Shown: positions 37,930 through 46,667 of the stretch, piece after piece
Layout of the letters: every line of letters starts with the position of its first letter
Position numbering within the stretch: position 1 is the stretch's first letter
NCBI RefSeq assembly: GCF_016745425.1
Contig: NZ_JAERVK010000001.1
Coordinates: forward strand, 310,001-374,000
DNA from: Candidatus Methylomicrobium oryzae
GTDB lineage: Bacteria; Pseudomonadota; Gammaproteobacteria; Methylococcales; Methylomonadaceae
DNA: 64,000 bases
Reading direction: 5' to 3'
Notes under the pieces: generated by a model
The model's database searches: none
Told to the model about the DNA's origin: nothing
What the model saw: the letters and a program-made list of their open reading frames with translations, nothing else
Position numbers and translations under genes: made by a program

Positions 37930-39429
37930 TCAGCAGAAGCTGACTTCATAGCGGGCGAAGTGCATGTTCGATTCGATAAATTTCTCTATCCGGAGCGAAG
38001 CATCGATAATTCCCCGACCGATCGCCAACACTGCGGTATTTTCGTGGCGGCTGGTCGGAGGCAAAAAAAGCTCGGCGTGCGCGCTGTTCGGGCGAATGAT
38101 AATGAAACCATGAGTTTTTCCTAATTCGACCGAATAAACGTCTCCGACGATTTTCTCCAGCAAAAGATTTTTAAACTTGATGTTGTCGTCTGGGCGGATA
38201 TGACGTATCAAGGCGAAACAGGGAGGCTTCCCTTCCTGAACAAGAATCGCCGGTTCGTCCTGTGAACACTTGAGATTACAGGTTTTGGTGACCCAAAACG
38301 CGCTGTCTTTAGTAGGGAACAGCGTCGATTGACTTGCCGAGACATTTTTGACATCAGAGAGAATCTTCGACGACAGCGATGCCAGATTACTTCTGAATTC
38401 CATGGGTACCAGCTCCAGATGGGTTGCGGTCTGATGGCTTTCGTGAATGCCGCTGAGTTTCATGACTCGGTAACGGCTGATCAGGAGGTTTAAAAATTTC
38501 TCGGCTTGGGCACTTCCGACGATCAAGCCGCAGGTTTTGGAATGCAGCGGGTCGATCGAGCGGCGGATTTCATGATAAGCGGTCAAGCGCTGCAGAAGGC
38601 CGGGGTAAGCCTCGAATGTTGCCGCCTTATCCGGATGGTTTTCAAGAAAATCCGTCAATTCATCGGTATGCAGCGACACTACCCGTTGAACGGGATTTTC
38701 CGGATCCTCGCATTCGGGAGGAAGCTGTGCGTCGGGCCGCCAATGGCAGAGGGCAAAATCCGATGAGTCGGGCCCCAGCCGAACGTATTCGGCTAATTTC
38801 GCGGTAGCGTCAAAAATGGCTGTTATCGCCGTACCGTTGTACCGGTAAGGATGGCACGAATGAAAGAGCAGCGTATGCTTTACGAGCGCGTCGATGGTTG
38901 GATAATGGGGCATTCCCGGAATTCGATCATCGAATTTCAGCATCAGCCATTGATTTGTTTCCGCCAGCAGATACAGATCCGCGAATTTTTTCCAGATCGT
39001 CAAATCATGAGCTACATAAAACAAAGTACTGCGTTTATTCAGCAAGGACAAGATTTGCATCGCTCTATACGCGCAAACCGCTTGTTGGGAGCCGGGTAGG
39101 GTGGTTTCATGTGCCAATTGCGCATATACGAAGCTCAATTTTTTCGGCAATTTGATCGCGGCGGCCACCCACTTCCGGGTTTTATCCGGCGAGTCGGCCG
39201 ACTTCCGGGCATTGTGCTCCAATAATTGGGATAACAGCAAAACGGTTTCGGTCAACTTGTCCAGCGTCAAAAACAAGGCGCTTTTTTCGATAGAGGATGT
39301 CGCCAATTCATTCAATACTCCGTTGAGCAAATTGATTTTCTCGGCGGGAACAAGCCGATCGAGGGAAAGCAGCCAGCTGCTGATGGAGGCCGTGGTGGTT
39401 TCAAATGGCAATGGGTTGGGTTTCTGCAT
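37930..39429 (-). CDS. Large cytoplasmic protein of unknown function, possibly c-di-GMP-related
   Basis: A 499-residue soluble protein without signal or membrane segment. The first 230 residues are helical and resemble the N-terminal part of a family seen in beta- and gammaproteobacteria, sometimes annotated as c-di-GMP-binding or chaperone-like (pattern WLLSLDRLVPAEKINLLNGV, then LAHETTLPGSQQAVCAYRAM, FADLYLLAETNQW). The C-terminal part (about 330-490) could be a degenerate PilZ-like barrel (FLNLLISRYRVMKLSGIHES), but no RxxxR..DxSxxG motif is evident. ATG 39429 was chosen over a GTG 35 codons upstream because homologues start near this point. Its neighbours make a role in c-di-GMP signalling attractive but unproven. 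Confidence 0.55.
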   Translation of the reverse strand: MQKPNPLPFETTTASISSWLLSLDRLVPAEKINLLNGVLNELATSSIEKSALFLTLDKLTETVLLLSQLLEHNARKSADSPDKTRKWVAAAIKLPKKLSFVYAQLAHETTLPGSQQAVCAYRAMQILSLLNKRSTLFYVAHDLTIWKKFADLYLLAETNQWLMLKFDDRIPGMPHYPTIDALVKHTLLFHSCHPYRYNGTAITAIFDATAKLAEYVRLGPDSSDFALCHWRPDAQLPPECEDPENPVQRVVSLHTDELTDFLENHPDKAATFEAYPGLLQRLTAYHEIRRSIDPLHSKTCGLIVGSAQAEKFLNLLISRYRVMKLSGIHESHQTATHLELVPMEFRSNLASLSSKILSDVKNVSASQSTLFPTKDSAFWVTKTCNLKCSQDEPAILVQEGKPPCFALIRHIRPDDNIKFKNLLLEKIVGDVYSVELGKTHGFIIIRPNSAHAELFLPPTSRHENTAVLAIGRGIIDASLRIEKFIESNMHFARYEVSFC

Positions 39430-40013
39430 AAGGTGATCTGCAATGGCGAGTGACTCGGTGTAAAACTCGGTAGCGGTACTGCCGATTAACGGAACGAAAT
39501 TGAGGTAATGGATGAGGAAATCATAGCACAGCACTGAATTTGCAATCGGTAAACGCTATCAAAAATATATTTTTTATGACTGTCCGCCGGACGGGAGCGG
39601 GATATTTATTCTGCCAGCAGACTTGCAATGATTCTGCTTCTGAGCTGGACGGGGTATTTATCCCGTCCGGCCAAAAGAGCACGTAGCCTCAGTGTAGTAT
39701 GAGCGGAATCAAGGATAAACGCTCCTCATCTCGAAACATCCATTCATGCCATGACCGGGGCGGGGGCGTTTTTACATGGGCGCGCGTAGGGGGTAAGAGC
39801 AACAACGCATTGAAAGTAAATGGATTTTATTTGAAGTGTCAAAAATTTGAGTTAGCGCCCATGCTTCTCCTTAGCGCAGCGGATAATCGGCATCACCCGG
39901 CGGCCAGATTCATCGTGGGAATGGAGAGCCATCCAAACATTTGGAACGGTTGCAAGCCACGTCCCAGTCAAGGGGATTTCGTCTGACAGTTGCTTCTGGC
40001 TAGGCCTATCGCC
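39430..40013. other. Intergenic region with hairpin
   Basis: About 580 bases upstream of the unknown protein gene and downstream of the fusion gene (both on the minus strand). A palindrome ggacggg-gtatttat-cccgtcc (39647-39668) is present and partly echoed just upstream (gccggacgggagcggg near 39588). It may terminate the large fusion gene transcript. An open frame at 39699-39986 on the + strand has no protein-like features. Confidence 0.45.
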
Positions 40014-43000
40014 TTAGCGGCTCAAACCAGGACCCGTTTGGGCTAACTCGGGCAGATTCCGAAACTTCTCCAGTAAGGCCATATTAGTTTCGAAGGATTT
40101 TTTGGCATCGTTGACGTTGCCTTTCGGAGTGCTGTATTCGAGCAACATGTTGTCGTCCGTAGAGGACCAGATCCCCGATTCGGCGCCGAAACTTGCAAGA
40201 AAACGGTCGATGCCTTCGGAATCGAGCACAAGATTTTCCGCCAATGTCTCGACCGGTTTGACGAACACCGTGCGGGCTTCGGAAAAGCTTTCGCTTCGCT
40301 TTAATAGCCCAATAGCTTGGGGATGGGGATTTTTGTGTTCGACGGCGTTGGTGGCGACCAGAATGCCCTGTCCGCCTATGACATACAATGAGATATATCG
40401 GAACTCGGTACGCAGAGTCGCGATGATGCTGAGGATGTCGATGGCGGATAAATGGTGGAGCTGCACCCATTGCTGCAAGACGCCGCCGGGCGCGAGATGC
40501 GTCCGAACCAAACGGTAAAATTCTTCGTTATACAGGGAGGCGGCGCCGGCGAACCAGATGGAAGTGATTTCGATGCTGATGACATCGTAGCGATTTCGGG
40601 AAAGCAACAAAAGGTTTCGGCCATCGGTAATGTGCGTCCGCACTTCCGAAGACGAGGATACGTTTTTATTGACCTTGGCAAAGTGTTTGTTCGCTAAATG
40701 AACTACGTCTTCGCTCAACTCGGCAATTTCGACGCGCTTGAATCCCGCTTCGTGGAAGAGGCGGCTGGTCACTCCCGTACCATAGCCGATGACGAGCGCG
40801 CGTTCTCTCCGTTCTTGGTGCAGGAGAGGAGCCATTGCAAAACCGATCTGCGCTCTCATCTCGCCTTGCATCGCGTCGTTCCCTTGAAATTTTCCGTTGG
40901 TGAGCAGCGTTTTGACAGTATTGTCGGCCGATCCCGAGGAGACTACCGTGGTCAATCCTCCATCGATGCTTTCGGCATGATCGATGGCGTCGCCCCATTG
41001 TTGGGGGGAAAAATACACATTCGCGCCCGAGCTTAACAGATTGTAATCCAGGCGTGTCATAGCCGACAGCGCGGTCATGAGTGCGGCGGCGCCGATATAG
41101 GCAAGTCCTTGCTTCAATACATGCCGGCCGGACAAGAGGAGCACCGCAAGACTTAGCAGTACGGCCGCGGCAGCGATGGCATGGCCGGCTTTCAAGCCGC
41201 CCAGTTTTGGCAATAGGACGAAACCGAACAGCAATACGCCGACGATATTGCCCAGCGTATTGAGTGCGGCGCTCGTTCCCAGCCTCAGCGCCGGCTTGTC
41301 TTTCGCGGCCGCCGTAGAGATGTCCATGCTCACCACATAGGCGGCGCCGATGAAAAGTGTTGGAGGTATCATGATCAGGGCGCAGATCATGCCTCGAATG
41401 GCCTCGCGCGCACCGAAAGAACGGGCCGCCGGGTAAAGAGCAAAGCTGGCAAAGTACTCCGGGATGCAATTCCATACGAAGGCCGATAGAGATACGGATA
41501 GCGCAAGCCCAAGCAACATGGCCACCAGCAGCAGAGCGTGATCGATCTGCTGCCTCAGCATGAAACGGCGGATACCTTCGCCACCGAGGGATAACCCCAG
41601 AAGAAAAGTCGCAAGCATCAGTCCGAAGGCATACACGCTGTTGCCAGTGACGATAGACAACATATGCACGTAAACAACCTCCAGACCCAGGGACAATATG
41701 CCGCCGATACCCAAGGCCAACATGGCGGCTAAGCCGGAGTAGCGGGGTAAATCCAGGGAAACGGCGCTGATTTTTGAATTAGGGTTTTCTTGCGGAGCAT
41801 CGTCGAGCCGTATCGGCAACTGCTTGCCGAGTTTCAAGGCGGTCAACGCCACCCCAAGATTGAGCATGGCGGCGATCAGTGTCGTACTGCGGGCTCCAAG
41901 CGCAGGAATGATAAGGTAGGCCGTCAGAAGGGCGCCTAACGAGGCTCCCGCGGTGTTGGCAAAATACAGCCAGGCGACTTTGGGGCCCATGCGCTCGCCG
42001 GCCGTTCCCAGAACTTGAGCCAACAATGGCAAGGTAAGGCCCATCAAGACCGTGGGAACCAGCAATACCGCCGCGCCCAGCATGACACGCAACGCCAGAA
42101 GCGCGGCACTGTCGGGCGTATGCCCCCAGGCGAGAGCAATGTAGGATTGCTGTATGCCGGCAAAGAGCATCGGCGTCAGCACGCAATAGACGGCGATCAG
42201 CAATTCCGCGGCGGCATAGGCTAAAACCGGGCGTTCCAGGCGAACGGAAAGTCTGCCTCCGATCAGCGAACCGATGGCCATGCCGCCGAGAAAGGTGGCC
42301 AGAACGGTAAAGGTTGCCGTCGCCGTGCTGCCGAAAACCAGCGCCAGCTGCTTGGCGAACAGCACTTGATAAACCAGAGCGGCAAAGCCGGAGATAAAGA
42401 ACAGGACGCCTATCCTCCGGTCGAGCGGGGCAAGGGCAAAATTGTCGGACGCGGCAGGGCACAGGTCCGGTACGGCTACGATCGTTTCAAATCGGGCCAG
42501 ACCGACTCCCTGGCGCCAAACGACCAGGGCGGTGGCGCCGACCATGACCCAGCATATCCACGGATGCGCGACGATGTCGTGAATCGCAAAACGAAGCAAT
42601 CCTATCCAGGACAGCCAGGCCGCAAAGCCTAACACGACGATCCAGCCTCGTTGGGAGCGGCGCCAGGGAACTGAAGTGCTACAGAGCGCCATGCAGGCGA
42701 GTACAAAGGGTACGGCTACGATGAGATCGACCACATAATGTTCGCCGTTGTAAATGGTGGCAACGGCTGTCAGGAAGGTGAGGACGATCAGAATGATCCT
42801 CGAGCGCCAACGGCTGCCGCTGCGCCAACACAGGATCGTGGCCGCAAGCATCCAGCCGAAATGCATAGAAGGCATGCCGTTGCGAGGATACAGGCCAACC
42901 CGCGTCGGTTCGAGGGACAAATTCTGCGGATTGCTCAATCTGGCCGCGAAATGATCCGAGCCGAAAAGATATCTAGGCCCGGTAACCGGAAAGAAATTGT

Positions 43001-43778
43001 AAGCGATCATGGCGCACAACGTCAGCACCACCCACATCAGGAGCGCCGAGGCGACATGAGGCGGACGGCCGCGTAAGTGCAGGATGGCCACCGAGAGAAA
43101 GCTCAATGGCGTCATTCCGTAGGCCATGTCCAATATTTTGGCCAAGCCGGGCACGCTATGGACGGATCCGATGAGCCATGGACTCCCATGCAGTCCGGCG
43201 GCGACGTCCCAGTGCAGGGCATACATGTCAAGGGTATAGGGGTGCAGGGTGGCATTCAGGCTCAAAGCCGAATGCGGCACCATCATGAACAGGAGAGACA
43301 GTACGAGCAACCAGCGTAGGCGAAGTTCGAAGACGGGATCGGTAAACGCTTCGAGTTTTCGAAAGGCGCGGGCCGATAGAAAAAAGGTGGCGGGGATCGA
43401 CATCGCCACGACCAGCAGCATGGGAGCGGGAAATTTGGACGCGTCCATCCAGGCGATGGGCAATGAAGGCGATAACAGGGACCAAAGCGCGGCAGACAGC
43501 AACGGCCAAAGGATCAGCGTCAACCATTGCTCGCGCGGCGGCGGGCGCGACCCCCAGAACAGCACGACCAGGGGCAGGGCATAGCCGTGAAAAGCCAGGA
43601 ACAAGTCTTTCCCCGACATTTTAAACAAGGAGGACGCGAGTTCCTGGGCGGGCCACGAGTTCATGCCGAGCGCGGCACTGGCCAGCAACAGCAAGAAACT
43701 GATGGTGAAAATGGCTGCCGCCTGCCTGGAGTCATGGAGGATTTTATCGTTCATGTCTGTCGGTTCGAGTTGACTCAT
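40014..43778 (-). CDS. Giant fusion: PAP2-type phosphatase/transferase + MFS-like membrane domain + spermidine-synthase-like domain
   Basis: A 1254-residue membrane protein made of two normally separate proteins. Residues about 15-430 form a polytopic PAP2-like (Aur1/Ipt1-type) domain with the active-site text NGMPSMHFGWMLAATIL and YNGEHYVVDLIVAVPF, whose histidines fit the family catalytic residues. Residues about 450-920 are an MFS-like bundle starting GFAALVYQVLFAKQLALVFG, as in membrane-fused spermidine synthase homologues. The C-terminal 300 residues are a class I methyltransferase-like fold: RALVIGYGTGVTSRLFHEAG, ITDGRNLLLL, YDVISIEITSIWFAGAASLY. The catalytic Asp of true spermidine synthases is replaced in this last motif, so polyamine synthesis is doubtful. 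Start ATG 43778; TTG 43781 and ATG 43754 are alternatives. Function is unknown. Confidence 0.85.
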   Translation of the reverse strand: MSQLEPTDMNDKILHDSRQAAAIFTISFLLLLASAALGMNSWPAQELASSLFKMSGKDLFLAFHGYALPLVVLFWGSRPPPREQWLTLILWPLLSAALWSLLSPSLPIAWMDASKFPAPMLLVVAMSIPATFFLSARAFRKLEAFTDPVFELRLRWLLVLSLLFMMVPHSALSLNATLHPYTLDMYALHWDVAAGLHGSPWLIGSVHSVPGLAKILDMAYGMTPLSFLSVAILHLRGRPPHVASALLMWVVLTLCAMIAYNFFPVTGPRYLFGSDHFAARLSNPQNLSLEPTRVGLYPRNGMPSMHFGWMLAATILCWRSGSRWRSRIILIVLTFLTAVATIYNGEHYVVDLIVAVPFVLACMALCSTSVPWRRSQRGWIVVLGFAAWLSWIGLLRFAIHDIVAHPWICWVMVGATALVVWRQGVGLARFETIVAVPDLCPAASDNFALAPLDRRIGVLFFISGFAALVYQVLFAKQLALVFGSTATATFTVLATFLGGMAIGSLIGGRLSVRLERPVLAYAAAELLIAVYCVLTPMLFAGIQQSYIALAWGHTPDSAALLALRVMLGAAVLLVPTVLMGLTLPLLAQVLGTAGERMGPKVAWLYFANTAGASLGALLTAYLIIPALGARSTTLIAAMLNLGVALTALKLGKQLPIRLDDAPQENPNSKISAVSLDLPRYSGLAAMLALGIGGILSLGLEVVYVHMLSIVTGNSVYAFGLMLATFLLGLSLGGEGIRRFMLRQQIDHALLLVAMLLGLALSVSLSAFVWNCIPEYFASFALYPAARSFGAREAIRGMICALIMIPPTLFIGAAYVVSMDISTAAAKDKPALRLGTSAALNTLGNIVGVLLFGFVLLPKLGGLKAGHAIAAAAVLLSLAVLLLSGRHVLKQGLAYIGAAALMTALSAMTRLDYNLLSSGANVYFSPQQWGDAIDHAESIDGGLTTVVSSGSADNTVKTLLTNGKFQGNDAMQGEMRAQIGFAMAPLLHQERRERALVIGYGTGVTSRLFHEAGFKRVEIAELSEDVVHLANKHFAKVNKNVSSSSEVRTHITDGRNLLLLSRNRYDVISIEITSIWFAGAASLYNEEFYRLVRTHLAPGGVLQQWVQLHHLSAIDILSIIATLRTEFRYISLYVIGGQGILVATNAVEHKNPHPQAIGLLKRSESFSEARTVFVKPVETLAENLVLDSEGIDRFLASFGAESGIWSSTDDNMLLEYSTPKGNVNDAKKSFETNMALLEKFRNLPELAQTGPGLSR

Positions 43779-43784
43779 CAAAAG

Positions 43785-43812
43785 AAAAGGGCCTCAAGCG
43801 AGGCCCCTTTGC
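43785..43812 (-). terminator. Rho-independent terminator of the pilin gene
   Basis: On the minus strand, aaaggggcctc-gctt-gaggccc is followed by ttttctttt. It starts about 20 bases after the pilin stop codon and ends just before the fusion gene, isolating the two genes. Confidence 0.85.
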
Positions 43813-43831
43813 TGTCGAATCCCTTTGAAGC

Positions 43832-44251
43832 TTATTGGCAACTGGAAGGACGGTATTTGGCGTCGATGGTGCCGCTGCAAACCCAGCTTACCTGGCCGGT
43901 CGTTGAATTGTATGTGCCTTGTAAGGTAATCGTCTTACCGTCAATGGCTGCTTCTGCCGCGGTGGCTGTGGCGGTGATTGTGTCGGTGCCGTCAAAGGCG
44001 ACGCTGGCGACATAGGTGGAGGACTGGGTGGAGACCACGGCTCCGGACATCGTGCCGTTGACATTGGCGTACTCGGCCACGGAGTCTTTTCCCGAAGAAG
44101 CGGCCATAATCAGTTCGGAAACCTTGGCGCGCACGGTATAGTCTTTGTAAGCCGGCAGCGCAACGGCCGCCAAAATTCCGATGATCGCGACCACGATCAT
44201 TAATTCGATCAAAGTAAAACCTTGTTGCACATTTTTAGGTAAGTGTCTCAT
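43832..44251 (-). CDS. Type IV major pilin-like protein
   Basis: A 139-residue type IVa pilin precursor. The short basic leader [11 protein letters not shown] ends at the prepilin peptidase site, followed by [20 protein letters not shown] with the conserved Glu5. The C-terminal globular domain is small and Thr/Ala-rich. Two cysteines near the end ([17 protein letters not shown]) form the usual disulfide loop. A ribosome site (agagga) lies nine bases before ATG. A sigma-54-type promoter precedes it and a terminator follows, so it is a single-gene transcript, as for pilA. No other pilus genes are in the window. Confidence 0.93.
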   Translation of the reverse strand: MRHLPKNVQQGFTLIELMIVVAIIGILAAVALPAYKDYTVRAKVSELIMAASSGKDSVAEYANVNGTMSGAVVSTQSSTYVASVAFDGTDTITATATAAEAAIDGKTITLQGTYNSTTGQVSWVCSGTIDAKYRPSSCQ

Positions 44252-44298
44252 GTTTTTATTCCTCTAGGTTTGGGGTGGGTTCAAAGACAATTGGTACA

Positions 44299-44314
44299 AG
44301 CAGTTTGTGTGCCA
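44299..44314 (-). promoter_or_regulatory. Sigma-54 (-24/-12) promoter for the pilin gene
   Basis: Reading the minus strand from 44314 gives TGGCAC-ACAAA-CTGCT, matching the consensus TGGCAC-N5-TTGCW except for one base. It lies about 48 bases before the pilin start, leaving a 5' leader of about 35 bases. pilA genes are commonly sigma-54/PilR controlled, so the match is meaningful. Confidence 0.8.
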
Positions 44315-44483
44315 GGCTTGTTTAAATTGCGTTTTTTATCTGTCCATAAACCTTAAGGATATACAAGTAGTTGAATTAATTTTTGTTTTTTATTAATGAG
44401 AAGGCGTGTCGGTTGCGTTTTCGGCTGACGGAAATAAATAAAACTCAATCATAAAAGAAGAGCTGTTGACTCGGAGCGTCTGG

Positions 44484-44504
44484 AACTGACAAAAATTGTC
44501 AGTT
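44484..44504. promoter_or_regulatory. Inverted repeat upstream of the pilin promoter (candidate activator site)
   Basis: Perfect nine-base arms AACTGACAA and TTGTCAGTT are separated by AAA, about 170 bases upstream of the sigma-54 promoter. That distance suits an enhancer-binding protein such as PilR. The assignment to PilR is inference. Confidence 0.5.
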
Positions 44505-44700
44505 GGGGGATATATAAAGTTGGGGAATATGTAAATCTGAGTGAGACGGGGTTACAAACCCATAGGCGCTAACCTAAAATATAAGTCATTGAAAATAAAT
44601 GAAATAACCTTAAAAATTTACTTTAATTTGCTGCGTAAAAACCATAACATATCGAAAATTAATGATCTTATTGGGATTAGCCGGGTAGCCGGGTAGCCGG

Positions 44701-44946
44701 GTAGGTCGGGCAACAGCTCCACCGTTGCCCGACTTTTATAATACCCGCAGTGTTTGGCCTGAAAAAAACACCCGCGCTGTTTACCGGTCCGGGTGGTTTT
44801 TTATTCGGCCTCGATCATGCCGGTCGAGCACGCTTTTTGTGTCTGATTTCAACGCTCAATCGCACCGTGAACGATGAATCATCGCCATCACCGCGCATGA
44901 TGCCTAACCCAACGTCGGGCAACGGTGGAGCTGTTGCCCGACCTAC
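44701..44946. repeat. Element bounded by perfect 33-base inverted repeats
   Basis: Arm 1 (44701-44733) begins gtaggtcgggcaacagctcc and arm 2 (44914-44946) is its exact reverse complement. Each arm is itself a hairpin (gtcgggcaac / gttgcccgac). Between the arms, 180 bases hold a second hairpin with A- and T-runs (aaaacacccg..cgggtggtttt). The layout resembles a paired REP (BIME) or a small non-autonomous element. Confidence 0.7.
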
Positions 44947-45147
44947 TCCAACTGTAGGGTGGATTCGCCGTTAGGCAATCCGTCGGCCTGGAAGCCTGTT
45001 GGCGTTTTGCTATTGCAAAAACGCCCTACAGGACTACAGCTCTTCTCGCCGGACATAACTTGGGGTTCCGTCCGCAGGATTTTTATCTGCCTGCAAGGTA
45101 TCGACATTGTAAAAACGCTGGGGACGGGGTGGCAAATTCCGTTCCGC

Positions 45148-45715
45148 TCAGGTAGATAGGGCTTCCTCGTACAACATCTGTAACGGCCATGTGACATCCA
45201 GCGAAGGGATGCGGATCATTTCATCCGCGTTTTCATAACCGTGTAATAGCCGTTCGTTATTGTCCTTGCGGTTAAAACAGTCAACCGACATTTTCTGGCT
45301 GTCGATCAGCCAGTAAGTTTGTAGACTTTCGAGTTGGCGGTAGACGCTGAATTTCTGGCCGCGATCGAAGGCTTCGGTGGAAGGGGAGAGCACTTCGGCA
45401 ATGAACACGGGGTGTTGTTTGAAAAGGGGGGAGGCCGGTCCTTGGTGTTGCAGGTGACGAGCACGTCCGGATAGAAAAACGCCCGGGCTTTTTCGACATT
45501 GACTTTTATGTCCGAGATATAGGCGCGGCAGGGAGTGCCTTTCAGCGACTGTTTAAGTAAACCCCTAAATTCATGGTGATCGTGACATGCGCATCAGTTG
45601 CGCCGGCCATCGTCCAGACTTCGCCGTTCAAATACTCGTGTTTGCAATTAGCCGAAGCTTCGCCTTGAAAATAATCTTTGGTACTGATCGGCAATTTTTC
45701 TGCAAGGGATGTCAT
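45148..45715 (-). pseudogene. Frameshifted Uma2-family (DUF820) nuclease-like gene
   Basis: Three adjacent frames on the minus strand together encode an Uma2 protein. The N-terminal part is MTSLAEKLPISTKDYFQGEA and KHEYLNGEVWTMAGATDAH (start 45715). The middle, in another frame, is AYISDIKVNVEKARAFFYPD VLV. The C-terminal part is FIAEVLSPSTEAFDRGQKFS VYRQL and TYWLID. Frame changes fall near 45550 and 45420. Uma2 proteins are PD-(D/E)XK-like and often multicopy; the catalytic D and E-x-L residues can be seen, but the gene is broken. Confidence 0.8.
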
Positions 45716-45746
45716 GGCACTTTTCCCGAATGATAGGCAGGCCAGG

Positions 45747-46133
45747 TTATTGCGGCTGTTCGATGATCTCGATTGCATTGCCGTCCCGGTCGCGGCAGAA
45801 CAGCGCTCTGCGCCCCGATTTGCTGAGCGAATAGGAAACCTGATTTTTTCCCAGCGATTCGAGCACCGGATCCAGCGAGGCGACCGTTAGCGCGACATGG
45901 CGGTCGCGGCCGCCGTGTTCGGGACGGCCGGTGGTCGGGTCCGGATTGTCGAGTTCGAGCAGGTGTATCTGCTGGGATGAAGAGGCGCCGACTTGCAGCC
46001 AGGCGCCCGGAAACGGCAACGGCGGCCGTTCGATCTGCTTGAGCCCCAGTACGTCCTTGTAGAACGGTAAAGACTTTTCGGTATCCGAAACGATCAGGCT
46101 GGCATGATGCAAGGTCAAGAATTGGATTGACAT
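45747..46133 (-). CDS. VOC-family (glyoxalase/dioxygenase superfamily) protein
   Basis: A 128-residue single VOC-domain protein. Metal-ligand positions are visible: H in LHHASLIVSDTEKSLPFYKD, then the central H/E region QIHLLELDNPD, RHVALTVASLD and the C-terminal Glu in FCRDRDGNAIEIIEQ. Related proteins include glyoxalase I-like and fosfomycin-resistance-like enzymes, but the substrate is unknown. ATG 46133 was chosen because it begins the conserved domain; the longer open frame upstream is repeat DNA. Confidence 0.85.
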   Translation of the reverse strand: MSIQFLTLHHASLIVSDTEKSLPFYKDVLGLKQIERPPLPFPGAWLQVGASSSQQIHLLELDNPDPTTGRPEHGGRDRHVALTVASLDPVLESLGKNQVSYSLSKSGRRALFCRDRDGNAIEIIEQPQ

Positions 46134-46667
46134 ATTAAGATAAAGGGAAGCAAAGGCGATGCCGGAATTATACTTTTCCGACGCGGATTTTAAAACCGAA
46201 CTATTTTTGTGACGGCAGGTGAGCTGTGTGGTTCCAGGGTTTGCGAGAACTTGAGGATGCCGGCTGCTGCAAACCGGTGAGGACGGGATTGCAAATCCCG
46301 TTCCGCTATGGGTCCCCCTCTTTGAAAAAGACGACTGCATGGATGCAGGAGGTAGAGTAACGCAGGAAGCAGTTACCGACGACTGCATGGGCAGAGATTT
46401 GCTCCTCGGCAATATAGCTCCTGGATTGCCTACCTCCTGCATCCATGCAGTCGTGCAATCTCTGCATTCACGCCATCCCTGGCGTTCATGCAGGAGGTAC
46501 GAGCCCACGGAAGGGCGAGGTAGATCGCGTCGGGAACAAGCGATCGAGGGCAATGCAGGAGCTATATTGCCGAGGGGTTAGGGGAGATTTTTTAAACTTA
46601 AATCTCCTGAGCCTTCTTTTTCAAAAGGGGAGGTGAACGCTTACCCGAAATCAAACGACAGACTGCT
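46134..46667. other. Repeat-rich intergenic region
   Basis: About 530 bases downstream of metZ. They hold dispersed repeat copy B with a perfect 25-base inverted repeat, a cccctcttt-gaaaaag tract near 46316 and another purine/pyrimidine hairpin near 46575-46625 (ggagattt..aaatctcc). No gene is supported. Confidence 0.55.
46331..46575. repeat. Dispersed repeat, copy B, with 25-base perfect inverted repeat
   Basis: The arms acgactgcatggatgcagga(ggtag) at 46331-46355 and their exact reverse complement at 46430-46454 enclose about 75 bases. The part 46504-46571 is nearly identical to copy A at 21941-22008 (gcgtcgggaac, agcgatcgagggcaatgc). A further caggaggta motif is at 46490. This looks like a genome-specific family of structured non-coding repeats. 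Confidence 0.75.

Larger units (their letters stand above)
44252..45147. other. Pilin upstream region and repeat-rich intergenic DNA
   Basis: About 900 bases without an intact gene. The first 260 carry the pilin control elements. The section 44680-44950 contains three copies of ccgggtagc (44681-44707) and a large inverted repeat (separate entry). The last 200 bases carry fragments also seen near 46270 (gacggg..tgcaaat/attccgttccgct). Confidence 0.55.

Noticed and set aside
39699-39986. 95-codon + strand frame in the gap before the fusion gene
   Set aside because: No ribosome site and no protein-like pattern; overlaps hairpin-rich intergenic DNA.
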